Notes: generated from the sequence alone by a model not told the origin. A DNA stretch of 47,852 nucleotides from Candidatus Rokuibacteriota bacterium (GCA_003221515.1 QHSI01000110.1:1-47852), one strand, 5' to 3'. Positions 24,666-33,214 are shown, numbered from the stretch's first letter. Translations and numbers: made by a program.

Positions 24666-25994
24666 GTGACGGCAGGCTTCGTCACCGTCCCCGAGCGCGA
24701 CGCCATCCGGCTCCGCAACGCGACGGTGCCGGCGGCGTTGATGACCGGGGTGCCGCCGGGCGTGCCGGTCTCGCCGGACGGGCTCGCCGTCGTCGACCTC
24801 GCGATCCGCGACGCGCGGATCGCCGCGGTGCTGGCGCCGACGGAGTCACCGCTGGCCGACGCCGACGTCGATCTCCAGCGGGCGCAGGTCTGGCCCTGCC
24901 TGATCGACATGCACACGCACCTCGACAAGGGGCACACGTGGGAGCGCGCGCCGAATCCGGACGGCACCTTCGCCGGCGCCCTGCGCACGGTCGCCGCGGA
25001 CCGGGCCGCGAGCTGGTCGGCCGACGACGTCCGCCGCCGCATGGACTTCGGGCTGCGCTGCAGCTGGGCGCACGGCACCCGGGCGGTTCGCACTCACCTG
25101 GATTCCATGTCCCCGCAAGGCGCGATCACCTGGCCGGTGTTCGAGGAGCTTCGCAAGCAGTGGGCGGGGCGCATCGAGCTCCAGGCCGTGTCGTTGGCTC
25201 CGCTCCAGGTCTTCGGCACCGCCGAGGGTACGGAGGTGGCGAACCGGGTCGCCGCGGCCGGCGGGATCCTGGGCGCCGTCGCCTTCGTCTCGCCCGAGAT
25301 CGACGCGCTGCTCGATCGCCTGCTCGACCTGGCCGCTGAGCGCGGGCTCGCCGTCGACTTCCATTGCGACGAGAGCGGTGACGTCGGCGCGCGGGCGCTG
25401 GCGCACATCGCGCGCGCGATCGTACGGCGACGGTTCGCGGGCCGGGCCGTCTGCGGCCACTGCTGCAGCCTGGCGATCCAGCCGCCCGACGTCGTCGCCG
25501 AGACGCTCGATCTGACTGCCGCGGCCGGGATCAGCGTGGTCAGCCTGCCGATGTGCAACCTCTACCTCCAAGATCGCGTGCCCGGTCGCACGCCGCGCTG
25601 GCGGGGCGTCACGCTCCTCCACGAATTCGCAGCTCGGCACGTGCGAGTGGCGGTGGCCAGCGACAACTGCCGCGACGCGTTCTACGGCTTCGGCGACCAC
25701 GACATGGTGGAGGTGTTCCGCGAGGCCACGCGCCTCTGTCACCTGGACCGGCCCTACGGCGACTGGCCGCGGGCGGTGACGACGACGCCGGCCGACCTGA
25801 TGGGCTTGAGCGGAGCCGGCCGCATCGGGCCTGGACTGCCGGCGGATCTCGTGCTGTTCGAGGGACGGATGTGGAGCGAGCTGCTCTCGCGACCTCAAGC
25901 GAACCGGGTCGTGCTCCGCAACGGCCGCGCCATCGAGCGGCCGCTGCCGGACTATCGCGAGCTCGACGATTTGATCAGAGGGGGGCCTCGGTGA
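24666..25994 (+). CDS. cytosine deaminase-like amidohydrolase (CodA group)
   Basis: 442 residues from the GTG at 24666, two bases after the permease stop. The amidohydrolase-1 metal site is complete: LIDMHTHLDKGH (His83, His85), VDFHCDESGD, VCGHCCSLAI and the CodA-type VASDNCRDAFYGFGDHDMVEVF with its metal Asp. In CodA the HCDE glutamate does proton transfer, and it is present. The family deaminates cytosine, isoguanine, creatinine-like or other cyclic amidines, or hydrolyses related ureas. Position in the importer operon points to the imported compound or its first product as substrate. The last codon overlaps the RidA-like start by one base (TGATG). Confidence 0.9.
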   Translation: MTAGFVTVPERDAIRLRNATVPAALMTGVPPGVPVSPDGLAVVDLAIRDARIAAVLAPTESPLADADVDLQRAQVWPCLIDMHTHLDKGHTWERAPNPDGTFAGALRTVAADRAASWSADDVRRRMDFGLRCSWAHGTRAVRTHLDSMSPQGAITWPVFEELRKQWAGRIELQAVSLAPLQVFGTAEGTEVANRVAAAGGILGAVAFVSPEIDALLDRLLDLAAERGLAVDFHCDESGDVGARALAHIARAIVRRRFAGRAVCGHCCSLAIQPPDVVAETLDLTAAAGISVVSLPMCNLYLQDRVPGRTPRWRGVTLLHEFAARHVRVAVASDNCRDAFYGFGDHDMVEVFREATRLCHLDRPYGDWPRAVTTTPADLMGLSGAGRIGPGLPADLVLFEGRMWSELLSRPQANRVVLRNGRAIERPLPDYRELDDLIRGGPR

Positions 25995-26383
25995 TGGAGC
26001 GCGAGCTTCGGAATCCGCCCGGCGTTCACATGCCGCAAGCCCACTACTCGCACGTGGCGCGCGTCGGCAACACGCTCTACCTCGCCGGTCAGCTCGGGAT
26101 GGACGTCTCGGGCAAGGTCGTCGGCGTCGGAGACGCGAAGGCTCAGGCGCGACAGTGCTACGAGAACCTCGCGACGATCCTCGCGCACTACGGCGGCGGG
26201 CTTCGCGATCTGGTGAAGACCACCACGTTCATCACCCACTGGGGCTACCGGCCGCTCGTCGCCGCCGCGCGCGACGAGGTCTTCCCCGCGCCGCCCTACC
26301 CGGCCAACACGCTGGTCGTCGTGCAGGGCCTCGCCGAGCCGCACTTCCTGGTCGAGATCGAAGGCATCGCAGTCCTCGACTGA
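25994..26383 (+). CDS. RidA/YjgF-fold protein lacking the canonical catalytic arginine
   Basis: 129 residues. The fold is clear from YSHVARVGNTLYLAGQLGMD, ARQCYENLATILAHYGGGLRDLVKTTTFIT and the C-terminal PYPANTLVVVQGLAEPHFLVEIEGIAVLD. RidA enamine deaminases carry Arg105 in a P-A-R-S/T segment; here it reads PANT, so the Arg is Asn. The terminal Glu of EIEGIA is present. Such members belong to the Rid2-Rid7 subfamilies, often encoded beside catabolic enzymes (RutC in the uracil pathway is one). It probably assists hydrolysis of an unstable aminoacrylate-like or peroxy intermediate. The gene overlaps the deaminase stop by one base. Confidence 0.9.
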   Translation: MERELRNPPGVHMPQAHYSHVARVGNTLYLAGQLGMDVSGKVVGVGDAKAQARQCYENLATILAHYGGGLRDLVKTTTFITHWGYRPLVAAARDEVFPAPPYPANTLVVVQGLAEPHFLVEIEGIAVLD

Positions 26384-26454
26384 CGCGTCGGCCGCCATCA
26401 CGGACGCAGATCATGACGTGATCGATGCGGGTCGGCACGATGGCTCCCTCGGCG

Positions 26455-27438
26455 TCAGTAGCTCACCTCGATCAGCCGCCCCCGCCCCGAGCGCATGTCC
26501 TGGTCGAGCAGCTCGCGGAGGGCACGGGCGACGGGGCCGGGCGTACCGTCGCCGACCGGTTTCGCGTCCCACTCCACGATCGGCGCGACTTTGATCGAGC
26601 TGCCGATCAACAGCATCTCCCGGGCCGTTCGGGCCTCGGCCACGGGGATGTCGCACACCTGGATGTCGCTGACGAGGCCCCGCGTCCGCAGCGTGGCGGC
26701 CAGCTCGAGCAGACGGAGCGACGTGCACCCGGACAGGATGTGATCGAACTTCGGATGCTTCAGGGTGCCGTCCGCTGTGACGAACGCCACATTCATGTTG
26801 GAGCTCTCGCCCACGTTGCCGGCCGCGTCGATGAAGACGCCGTTGTCGAGACCGTGCGCCTGCGCCTCGAGCTGGATGAGGACGTTGGGCAGGTAGTTGG
26901 TGCTCTTGGTGACGGCGTAGAGCGGCGGCTTGATGGGGTAGGTCGTCGTCATGACCCGGAGCCCTCGCGTGTACCAGGCGTCGGGATACGCGAGCCCGGC
27001 GAAAATCATGACGAAGAACCCGGGCTCGGCGCCGGCGGCCGGGGTGAGGCCGAGGCTCCCCGGGCCGGCGGAGGCCCAGTAGCGGATGGAGCCATCGCGC
27101 CGCCCGCTCGCCGCCGTGGTGCGCACGATGATGTCGCGCATCTCCTCGCGCGGCGGGAGCTCGAGCTTCGAGGTCCGCGCCGATCGGACGAATCGATCGA
27201 GGTGTGCCTCCAGGTCGTAGATCTTCCCGTCCTGGATGGCCGCGGTATCGAAGATGCCGTGCCCGCGGTGCACCATGTGATCGTCGAACGGGATGACCAT
27301 CAGCGCGGGGTCGGTCACGATCCCGCCGAGCTGGCTGGAGTAGAACGCCCAGTACTTGACCGGCTGCCGGGTCCGGAGCGCCCGAAGCCGCGCCACGACC
27401 TCGTCGGCTGTCAGGGTTTGAAAGCTCGTCGTCGCCAT
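26455..27438 (-). CDS. class IV PLP aminotransferase (BCAT/D-amino-acid transaminase fold)
   Basis: 327 residues. The start at 27438 (MATTSFQ) is behind GAGAGGAGA; an in-frame ATG 14 codons upstream lacks such a site. The fold-type IV pattern is: VIPFDDHMVHRGHGIFDTAAIQDGKIYDLEAHLDRFVRSA at 60-100, the PLP-lysine region YAVTKSTNYLPNVL, GESSNMNVAFV and LIGSSIKVAPIVEWD. The family includes branched-chain, D-alanine and R-selective amine transaminases and 4-amino-4-deoxychorismate lyase. The substrate cannot be fixed from motifs. It is divergent from the molybdenum hydroxylase genes, with 89 bases between the starts, so the two may be co-regulated. Confidence 0.9.
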   Translation of the reverse strand: MATTSFQTLTADEVVARLRALRTRQPVKYWAFYSSQLGGIVTDPALMVIPFDDHMVHRGHGIFDTAAIQDGKIYDLEAHLDRFVRSARTSKLELPPREEMRDIIVRTTAASGRRDGSIRYWASAGPGSLGLTPAAGAEPGFFVMIFAGLAYPDAWYTRGLRVMTTTYPIKPPLYAVTKSTNYLPNVLIQLEAQAHGLDNGVFIDAAGNVGESSNMNVAFVTADGTLKHPKFDHILSGCTSLRLLELAATLRTRGLVSDIQVCDIPVAEARTAREMLLIGSSIKVAPIVEWDAKPVGDGTPGPVARALRELLDQDMRSGRGRLIEVSY

Positions 27439-27527
27439 GGGATTATCTCCTCTCCAAGTCGCGGAGACTGGATGATACACGGAGTCGCTGCCGTATCGAG
27501 GCCCCGCCCATACGCCCGGAGGGCACC

Positions 27528-28007
27528 ATGGCCAACTTCACGCTGCGGATCAACGGTGAGACCAAGACCGTGTCGGTCGAGCCAGACACGCCACTCCTCT
27601 ACGTCTTGAGGAACGATCTCGCGCTCAACGGCCCCAAGTTCGGGTGTGGCCTCGCGCAATGCGGCGCCTGCACCGTCCTGGTGGACGGCAAGCCGGCGCG
27701 CTCGTGTGTGACACCGGTGTCGACGGCGGCGAAGGGTCGCATCACGACCATCGAAGGCCTGGGCACGGTCGACCGTCTCCATCCACTCCAGCGGGCGTTC
27801 ATCGACGAGCAGGCGTGTCAGTGCGGCTTCTGCGGCAACGGCATGGTCATGTCGGCCAAGGCTCTGCTCGATCGCAATCCTCGCCCGACCGACCGGCAGA
27901 TCAAGCAGACGCTGAACGGTCACTTGTGCCGATGCGCCTCGCACAATCGCATCGTCCGCGCCGTGCAGCGCGCCGCGGTGGCGCTACGGGCGGAGGCACG
28001 GTCATGA
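27528..28007 (+). CDS. (2Fe-2S) small subunit of an IorA-type molybdenum hydroxylase
   Basis: 159 residues starting six bases after CGGAGGG. The plant-type ferredoxin cluster ligands are GPKFGCGLAQCGACTVLVDGKPARSC, and the second cluster ligands are QCGFC and HLCRC with NGxxxS-like spacing. This is the electron-transfer subunit of the xanthine-oxidase superfamily. The next gene, overlapping as ATGA, is a Tat-signal molybdopterin subunit. There is no FAD subunit, as in isoquinoline or nicotinate dehydrogenases of the IorAB type, where electrons go to a cytochrome. The subunit has no signal of its own and would be co-exported with its partner. Confidence 0.94.
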   Translation: MANFTLRINGETKTVSVEPDTPLLYVLRNDLALNGPKFGCGLAQCGACTVLVDGKPARSCVTPVSTAAKGRITTIEGLGTVDRLHPLQRAFIDEQACQCGFCGNGMVMSAKALLDRNPRPTDRQIKQTLNGHLCRCASHNRIVRAVQRAAVALRAEARS

Positions 28008-30226
28008 GCGCGACGCCGACTCAGAACGTTTCCCGCCGTGACTTCCTGAAGGTGAGCGGAGGACTCGTCATCGGATTCACGCTCGCTCCGCGACTGGCTC
28101 TGGGCCAGGACCGACTGCCGGGCAGCCTCGAGGCGAACCGCATGCTCGACGCCTGGCTGCGCATCGAGCCCAACGGCACCGTGACGATCTTCACCGGCAA
28201 GATCGAGCTGGGCCAGGGTATCGGCACCGCCCTGGCGCAGATCGCCGCCGACGAGCTGGACGTGAACCTCCAGCGCATCGAGGTGGTCTACGGCGACACC
28301 GCACGAACTCCGAACGAGGGTCAGACCGCCGGGAGCCTCTCGGTGGAGCAGAGCGGCACCGCGCTGCGCTTCGCGTGCGCGGAAGGGCGCGACATGCTGG
28401 TCTCGGCGGCGGCCGCGAAGCTCGGCGTGCCGGCCACCGACCTGCGAGTGAGCGACGGGACCATCTCGGCGCCCGGCGGCGCGACCGTCACGTACTGGGA
28501 TCTCGCACGCGACACGGATTTCAAGCGCCAGGCGACCGCGAAGGTGAAACCCAAGCCGCCCGCCGAGCACAAGTGGGTCGGCAAGAGCATCGCCCGGCGC
28601 GACATCCCGAAGAAGTTCACGGGCGGTGCCGCGTACGTGCAGGACGTGCGCCTGCCGAACATGGTGTTCGGCCGGGTCGTGCGCCCGCCCTCCCCGGGCG
28701 CTCAGCTCCTCTCCGTGGACGAAGCGGCGGCACGCCGCCTGCCCGGTGTCGTCGCCGTCGTTCGCGACGGGAGCTTCCTGGCCGTCGCCGCGGAACGGGA
28801 AGAGCAAGCCATTCGCGCGCGCGAAGCGCTCACGCGGAGCGCGCGCTGGAAGGAGGCCGCGTCGTTGCCACCGACCGGCGAGGCGCTGTATCGGCAGCTG
28901 ATGAGCTCGCCGGCGCCCGGGGATACTGTGGTGGAGAAAACCTCATCGGTCGCGGGGGCGCCGGTGAAGACGCTCGAGGCGCTCTACACGCGACCCTACC
29001 AGAGCCACGGCTCGATCGGACCGTCGTGCGCGGTCGCCCAATGGCAGGACGGCAAGCTGACCGTGTGGACCCATAGCCAGGGGGTGTTCCCCCTACGGGC
29101 GGACCTCGCCAAGGTGTTCGGCGTCAAGCCTCAAGACATTCGATGCATCCATGCCGAGGGCGCGGGCTGCTATGGCCACAATGGCGCCGACGATGTGGCA
29201 CTCGACGCGGCCCTGATGGCGCGGGCGACCAGGGGCCGGCCGGTGAAACTGCAGTGGATGCGCGACGACGAATTCATGTGGGCGCCGTACGGCTCGGCAA
29301 TGGCGGTGAAGCTCTCGGGGGGCATCGACGGCCAGGGCAACATCGTCAGCTGGTCCCACGAGATGTGGAGCCACCCGCACAGCACCCGACCCGGCTCCTC
29401 GGCCGGCGTGAATCTTTTAGCGGCCCGGCACCTGGCCCAGGCCTTTCAGCCCGTGCTCCCCGCGGATGTCCCGCAGCCGGCCGGCGGCGCGGCCCGGAAC
29501 GCGATCCCGCTCTACGATTTCCCGAACGTGAAAGTGGTCAAGCACTACATCGCCGAAGCGCCCCTGCGCACCTCGGCGCTGCGCACGCTCGGCGGCTACG
29601 CGAACGTGTTCGCGCTCGAGTCCTTCGTCGATGAGCTCGCGCTCGTCGCCGGGGCCGATCCGGTCGAGCTCCGTCTGAACCACCTGAAAGACGCGCGGGG
29701 CCGCGCGGTCATCGAAGCGGCGGCGCAGCGGGCCGGCTGGCAACCCGGCCTCCTCGGTGACGGGACGCGCGGTCGAGGGTTCGCATTCGCCAAGTACAAG
29801 AACCTCGCCTGCTACTGCGCGACCGTGGCGGACGTCGAGGTCGACCGCACGACCGGCCGGGTGAGCGTCGCCCGTGTCGTCGCCGCCGTGGATGCGGGCC
29901 AGATCGTCAACCCGGACGGAGTGATCAATCAGATCGAAGGGGGCATCATCCAATCGGCGAGCTGGACGCTGATGGAATCGGTGCGCTTCGATCGCACTCG
30001 GGTAACCACTCGATCGTGGTCCGACTATCCGATCCTGCGCTTCACCGAGGTGCCGGAGGTCGAGGTCGTGCTCCTCGATCAGCCCGCCGAGCGGTTCCTC
30101 GGCGTCGGCGAGGGGGCACAGGGTCCGGCCGCGGCGGCGATCGCCAACGGGATCGCGAACGCGACCGGCAAGCGACTCCGCGCGTTGCCGTTCACGGCCG
30201 AGCGCGTGAAGCAGGCCCTGGCCTAG
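28004..30226 (+). CDS. molybdopterin-binding subunit, IorB-type aldehyde/N-heterocycle dehydrogenase
   Basis: 740 residues. The Tat motif SRRDFLKVSGG (10-20) and hydrophobic stretch end near ALGQDRLPG. Family blocks are EPNGTVTIFTGKIELGQGIGTALAQIAADEL, GADDVALDAALMARATRGRPVKLQWMRDDEF, the LRTLGGYANVFALESFVDELA region, and the C-terminal VAAVDAGQIVNPDGVINQIEGGIIQSASW. The catalytic Glu is in LGVGEGAQGPAAAAIANGI. Swapped domain order with a duplicated N-terminal binding part is characteristic of IorB. These enzymes hydroxylate N-heterocycles or oxidise aldehydes on the periplasmic side. The substrate is unknown, but heterocycle processing fits the surrounding cluster. Confidence 0.94.
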   Translation: MSATPTQNVSRRDFLKVSGGLVIGFTLAPRLALGQDRLPGSLEANRMLDAWLRIEPNGTVTIFTGKIELGQGIGTALAQIAADELDVNLQRIEVVYGDTARTPNEGQTAGSLSVEQSGTALRFACAEGRDMLVSAAAAKLGVPATDLRVSDGTISAPGGATVTYWDLARDTDFKRQATAKVKPKPPAEHKWVGKSIARRDIPKKFTGGAAYVQDVRLPNMVFGRVVRPPSPGAQLLSVDEAAARRLPGVVAVVRDGSFLAVAAEREEQAIRAREALTRSARWKEAASLPPTGEALYRQLMSSPAPGDTVVEKTSSVAGAPVKTLEALYTRPYQSHGSIGPSCAVAQWQDGKLTVWTHSQGVFPLRADLAKVFGVKPQDIRCIHAEGAGCYGHNGADDVALDAALMARATRGRPVKLQWMRDDEFMWAPYGSAMAVKLSGGIDGQGNIVSWSHEMWSHPHSTRPGSSAGVNLLAARHLAQAFQPVLPADVPQPAGGAARNAIPLYDFPNVKVVKHYIAEAPLRTSALRTLGGYANVFALESFVDELALVAGADPVELRLNHLKDARGRAVIEAAAQRAGWQPGLLGDGTRGRGFAFAKYKNLACYCATVADVEVDRTTGRVSVARVVAAVDAGQIVNPDGVINQIEGGIIQSASWTLMESVRFDRTRVTTRSWSDYPILRFTEVPEVEVVLLDQPAERFLGVGEGAQGPAAAAIANGIANATGKRLRALPFTAERVKQALA

Positions 30227-30251
30227 TCAGATCAGGAACGACCGGTTCGGC

Positions 30252-31040
30252 TCAGGCTCCCTTCAGGAAGGGAACCGCGAGCTCGGTGAACAGGTCGGGC
30301 GTCTCCACCGCCATGAAATGCCCGGTGTTCGCCTCGACGTAGCGAGCGCCGGGAATCGCCGCGGCGGCCTTGGCGACCATGTCCGGCGTCCGGATCCCGT
30401 CGTGCGTGCAGCCGATCACCAGCGTCGGCGCCGTAATGCGCGCCAGGTCGGCGCTCAGGTCGAACGCGGGATTCGTCGACATTCTCAGCATCGCCGCCAT
30501 CGCCGCCGGATCGTTGCCGACCCAGCGACGACGGAACCGCTCGAAGCGCGCGGGGTCGAGGCGTCGCACGATCTCGGGATACGACGCACTCAGGCTCACG
30601 GACTCGACCGCGCGCACGCCGTCGCGCTCGAACTGGTCGACACGGCTCTGGCTGCCGACCCGGACCGTGTTCGCCCACGTGGCCGGGCTGGCGGCGACGA
30701 CGCGCGAGACGCGCGTGGGATGGCGGCCGGCGAACGCGAGCGAGATCGCGGCGCCCATCGCGCACCCGGCCAGGTGCACCGGTGCCCGCAGCCCGAGCGC
30801 GTCGAGCAGCGCCGCCAGGTCGGCCACGATCCCGTCCATCGTGATCACGCGCGTCTTCTCGGACAGCCCGAAGCCGCGCTGGTCGTAGCGCAGGACGCGG
30901 AAGGACCGCTGGAACGCTCCGACCGCGTCGTCCCAGCTCTCGATGAGTCCGCCCACCTCGTGGATCAGCGCGACGGTCTCGCTGCCGCCCCCGCTCAGCT
31001 CGTATCTCAGGCTCGCGCCGTTCGCCTCGATCCAGTCCAT
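30252..31040 (-). CDS. alpha/beta hydrolase with a cysteine nucleophile
   Basis: 262 residues resembling 3-oxoadipate enol-lactonase and C-C hydrolases. The nucleophile elbow, normally GxSxG, reads LAGCAMGAA with Cys93, and the codon is TGC. The acid is in VIGCTHDGIRTPDM and the late His in ANTGHFMAVETP. The oxyanion loop is HEVGG rather than HGxG. A Cys-His-Asp triad is seen in dienelactone hydrolase, whose gene type lies directly upstream on the same strand. Substitution of Ser by Cys could change substrate choice toward lactones or thioesters. The two genes are probably one operon (18 bases apart), acting on ring-cleavage lactones. Confidence 0.9.
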   Translation of the reverse strand: MDWIEANGASLRYELSGGGSETVALIHEVGGLIESWDDAVGAFQRSFRVLRYDQRGFGLSEKTRVITMDGIVADLAALLDALGLRAPVHLAGCAMGAAISLAFAGRHPTRVSRVVAASPATWANTVRVGSQSRVDQFERDGVRAVESVSLSASYPEIVRRLDPARFERFRRRWVGNDPAAMAAMLRMSTNPAFDLSADLARITAPTLVIGCTHDGIRTPDMVAKAAAAIPGARYVEANTGHFMAVETPDLFTELAVPFLKGA

Positions 31041-31058
31041 GGCCCCTCCGCTTCTATC

Positions 31059-31832
31059 CTAGGTGCGGTACGCCGGAATCTGACGGTTGAACATCGCGAA
31101 GATCAGCTCCCAGTCGCGCGCCGCGGCGCGCGCGTCGAAGATGTCGCGGTTGGGTAGCGCGTAGCCATGCTGGGCACCGGGGTGGACCGCGTGGTGATAT
31201 ACGACCGGGCACGGGCGCAGCAGCTGGTCGAGCTCCTTCACCATCGACATCGGCGCGTAGGGATCTAGCTCCGCGAAGCCGCAGTAGAGCTCGCCGCGAA
31301 ACTGTCTCACCAGGCGGTGCGGCGAGTCGGCGGCTTCGCTGACGAGGCTGGTGCCGTGCAGGCTCGCGGAGGCTCTGACGCGCTCCGGAAAATGACCGGC
31401 CACACACATCACGTGCCGCCCGCCCATGCAGTAGCCGATCGCGCCGACGCCGCCGGGGCGCGCCGGCTCGCCCCGCCCCAGGAAATCCAGGATCGCGCCG
31501 GTGTCGTCGACGACCATCTGATTGGAGAGCTTCCGGCCGGGCGCGGTCACGCGCTGCTTGAGCTCGTCGTCGAGGGCGTGGAGCGAGATCATCCGGTTCT
31601 GGGCGTCGCGGAACTCGTGCCGCACCTTGCCCTGGCGGTAGTAGAGGTCGGGCACCAGGCAGTAGTAGCCGACGGTCCCTACCCGGCGGGCGATCTCGAA
31701 AAGCTCCTCGCGCACGCCCCAGATGTCCATGTAGATGACGACCGGGGGAAAGGGCCCGTCCTGCTCCGGATGCGTCACGAAGGTCTCCATCCGGCCGGAC
31801 GGCGTCTCGATGGCGAGCAGGCGCTCACGCAT
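31059..31832 (-). CDS. dienelactone hydrolase family protein
   Basis: 257 residues. The DLH signature GAIGYCMGGRHVM holds Cys135. The acid is Asp in GFAELDPYAPM and the base is His in HPGAQHGYALPN. The opening block ETPSGRMETFVTHPEQDGPFPPVVIYMDIWGVREELFEIARR is the usual DLH N-terminus with a glutamate that positions the thiolate. DLH enzymes hydrolyse dienelactone in chlorocatechol degradation, but many homologues act on other lactones or esters. It is upstream of, and co-directional with, a second hydrolase that also carries a cysteine nucleophile. A 15-bp tandem duplication lies in its upstream region. Confidence 0.93.
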   Translation of the reverse strand: MRERLLAIETPSGRMETFVTHPEQDGPFPPVVIYMDIWGVREELFEIARRVGTVGYYCLVPDLYYRQGKVRHEFRDAQNRMISLHALDDELKQRVTAPGRKLSNQMVVDDTGAILDFLGRGEPARPGGVGAIGYCMGGRHVMCVAGHFPERVRASASLHGTSLVSEAADSPHRLVRQFRGELYCGFAELDPYAPMSMVKELDQLLRPCPVVYHHAVHPGAQHGYALPNRDIFDARAAARDWELIFAMFNRQIPAYRT

Positions 31833-31870
31833 GGCTCTGTGACACTATGCTGCGCCCGGCCGCAGCGTCA

Positions 31871-31900
31871 AGACGCCGGGTCGCCAGACGCCGGGTCGCC
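31871..31900. repeat. tandem duplication of 15 bp
   Basis: AGACGCCGGGTCGCC occurs twice, head to tail, with no mismatch. It lies between the DLH start and the end of the livJ-type gene. The function is unknown; slippage duplication is the simplest explanation. Confidence 0.6.
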
Positions 31901-31984
31901 TCCACTACGATTGCGCGGTGCCTCGACGGCGACACCGGGCTCTGGCGGCCCGATGTCGCCCTCGGCAACGCGCTGCGAAACCGA

Positions 31985-33202
31985 CTACTGCTTTCGGAAG
32001 GCGTCGAAGAGCTCGCCGAAGGTCACCCAGCGCTCGCCGTCGAAGCGAGCGAGCTGCTCCTGCTCGATGGGCGCGTGGTCGGTCGGGCTCGTGTTGACCT
32101 TGATGCCGGGCAGCAGCAGCGGCAGCTCGACGTTCTTCAGGTTGGCCGCCTGGCGGATGATGTTCTCGCGCGACAGGTCGTTGCCGCACTGCCTGAGCGT
32201 GTGCGCGACGAGGATTGCGACGTTGTAGCCGTAGCCGTTGGCCTGGTCGTCGAGCGCGCCCTCGGGATAGTACTTCTTCATGAAGGCGACCCAGTCCTGG
32301 AAGCCCTTGTCGTTCTTCCACTGCGGGTCCGTGACTTCTTTCATGTAGAGGGCGGTGATGAGACCCCTGGAGGCCTCGAGCCCCGCCGGCTTGAGGACGG
32401 TGGCCAGCGAGCTGGACACGTTGTTCAGGTAGTGCACGGGCTTCCAGCCGATGTCGTGCGACTTCTTGATCGCCTGCACCGCGAACTTCGGGATCGTGAT
32501 GTTGAAGAACACCGTTGCGCCGCTGTTTTTCAGATTCACGATCTGCGAGTCGATGGTGGGGTCGGTGACCTCGTGGCTCTGCTTGAGCACAATCATCTTC
32601 TTGGCGGCCTCGCCCAGGCCGTCCTCGAAGCCCTTGAGGTAGTCCTTCCCGTAGTCGTCGTTCTGGTACAGGATGCCGACCTTCGCGTCAGGGTGGTTCT
32701 TGAGGACGTGGGCCGCGTACACGCGCCCTTCCGTCTGGTAGTTGGGTTGGAAGCCCATCGTCCAGGGGAAGTTCTTCGGGTCGTTCCATTTGGTGGCGCC
32801 GGTGGCCACGAAGAGATGCGGCACCTTCTCCTGGTTCACGTACTTGTGGATGGCGCTGTTGGTCGGCGTCCCCAGTGTCTGGAAGACGAAGGCCACCTGG
32901 TCCTGCTCGACCAGCTTGCGGACCATCTCCACCGTCTTCGGCGGCGAGTAGCCGTCGTCGTAGGTGATGTAGTTGATCTTGCGCCCGTTGATGCCACCCT
33001 CGTCGTTGACCTTCTTGAAGTAGGCCCCGATGACCTTCCCGATGGTGCCGTAGGCCGACGCCGGGCCGCTGTAGGGGTTGGTGTTGCCGATCTTGATCTC
33101 CGTGGCGGTCACGCCAACGACGGTCTGGGCGGCCAGCGCGGGGATCAGCCCGGCCAAACCGACAGCCAGAACGGCGATGAGCAGCTTCCTGGTGCGGGTC
33201 AT
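31985..33202 (-). CDS. livJ: branched-chain amino-acid-type ABC substrate-binding protein (LivJ/LivK-like)
   Basis: 405 residues, with a GGAGGA site before the ATG. The Sec signal MTRTRKLLIAVLAVGLAGLIPALAA is followed by VTATEIKIGNTNPYSGPASAYGTIGKVIGAYFKKVNDEGGINGRKI, the standard type I periplasmic-binding opening. Later blocks VGILYQNDDYGKDYLKGFEDGL and NGYGYNVAILVAHTL are also typical. Homologues bind leucine-type amino acids, urea, amides or aromatic acids. Given the catabolic neighbours, an aromatic or amide ligand is as likely as an amino acid. It is the last gene of the five-gene livGFHMJ operon, 12 bases after livM. Confidence 0.94.
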   Translation of the reverse strand: MTRTRKLLIAVLAVGLAGLIPALAAQTVVGVTATEIKIGNTNPYSGPASAYGTIGKVIGAYFKKVNDEGGINGRKINYITYDDGYSPPKTVEMVRKLVEQDQVAFVFQTLGTPTNSAIHKYVNQEKVPHLFVATGATKWNDPKNFPWTMGFQPNYQTEGRVYAAHVLKNHPDAKVGILYQNDDYGKDYLKGFEDGLGEAAKKMIVLKQSHEVTDPTIDSQIVNLKNSGATVFFNITIPKFAVQAIKKSHDIGWKPVHYLNNVSSSLATVLKPAGLEASRGLITALYMKEVTDPQWKNDKGFQDWVAFMKKYYPEGALDDQANGYGYNVAILVAHTLRQCGNDLSRENIIRQAANLKNVELPLLLPGIKVNTSPTDHAPIEQEQLARFDGERWVTFGELFDAFRKQ

Positions 33203-33214
33203 AGAGTCCTCCGT

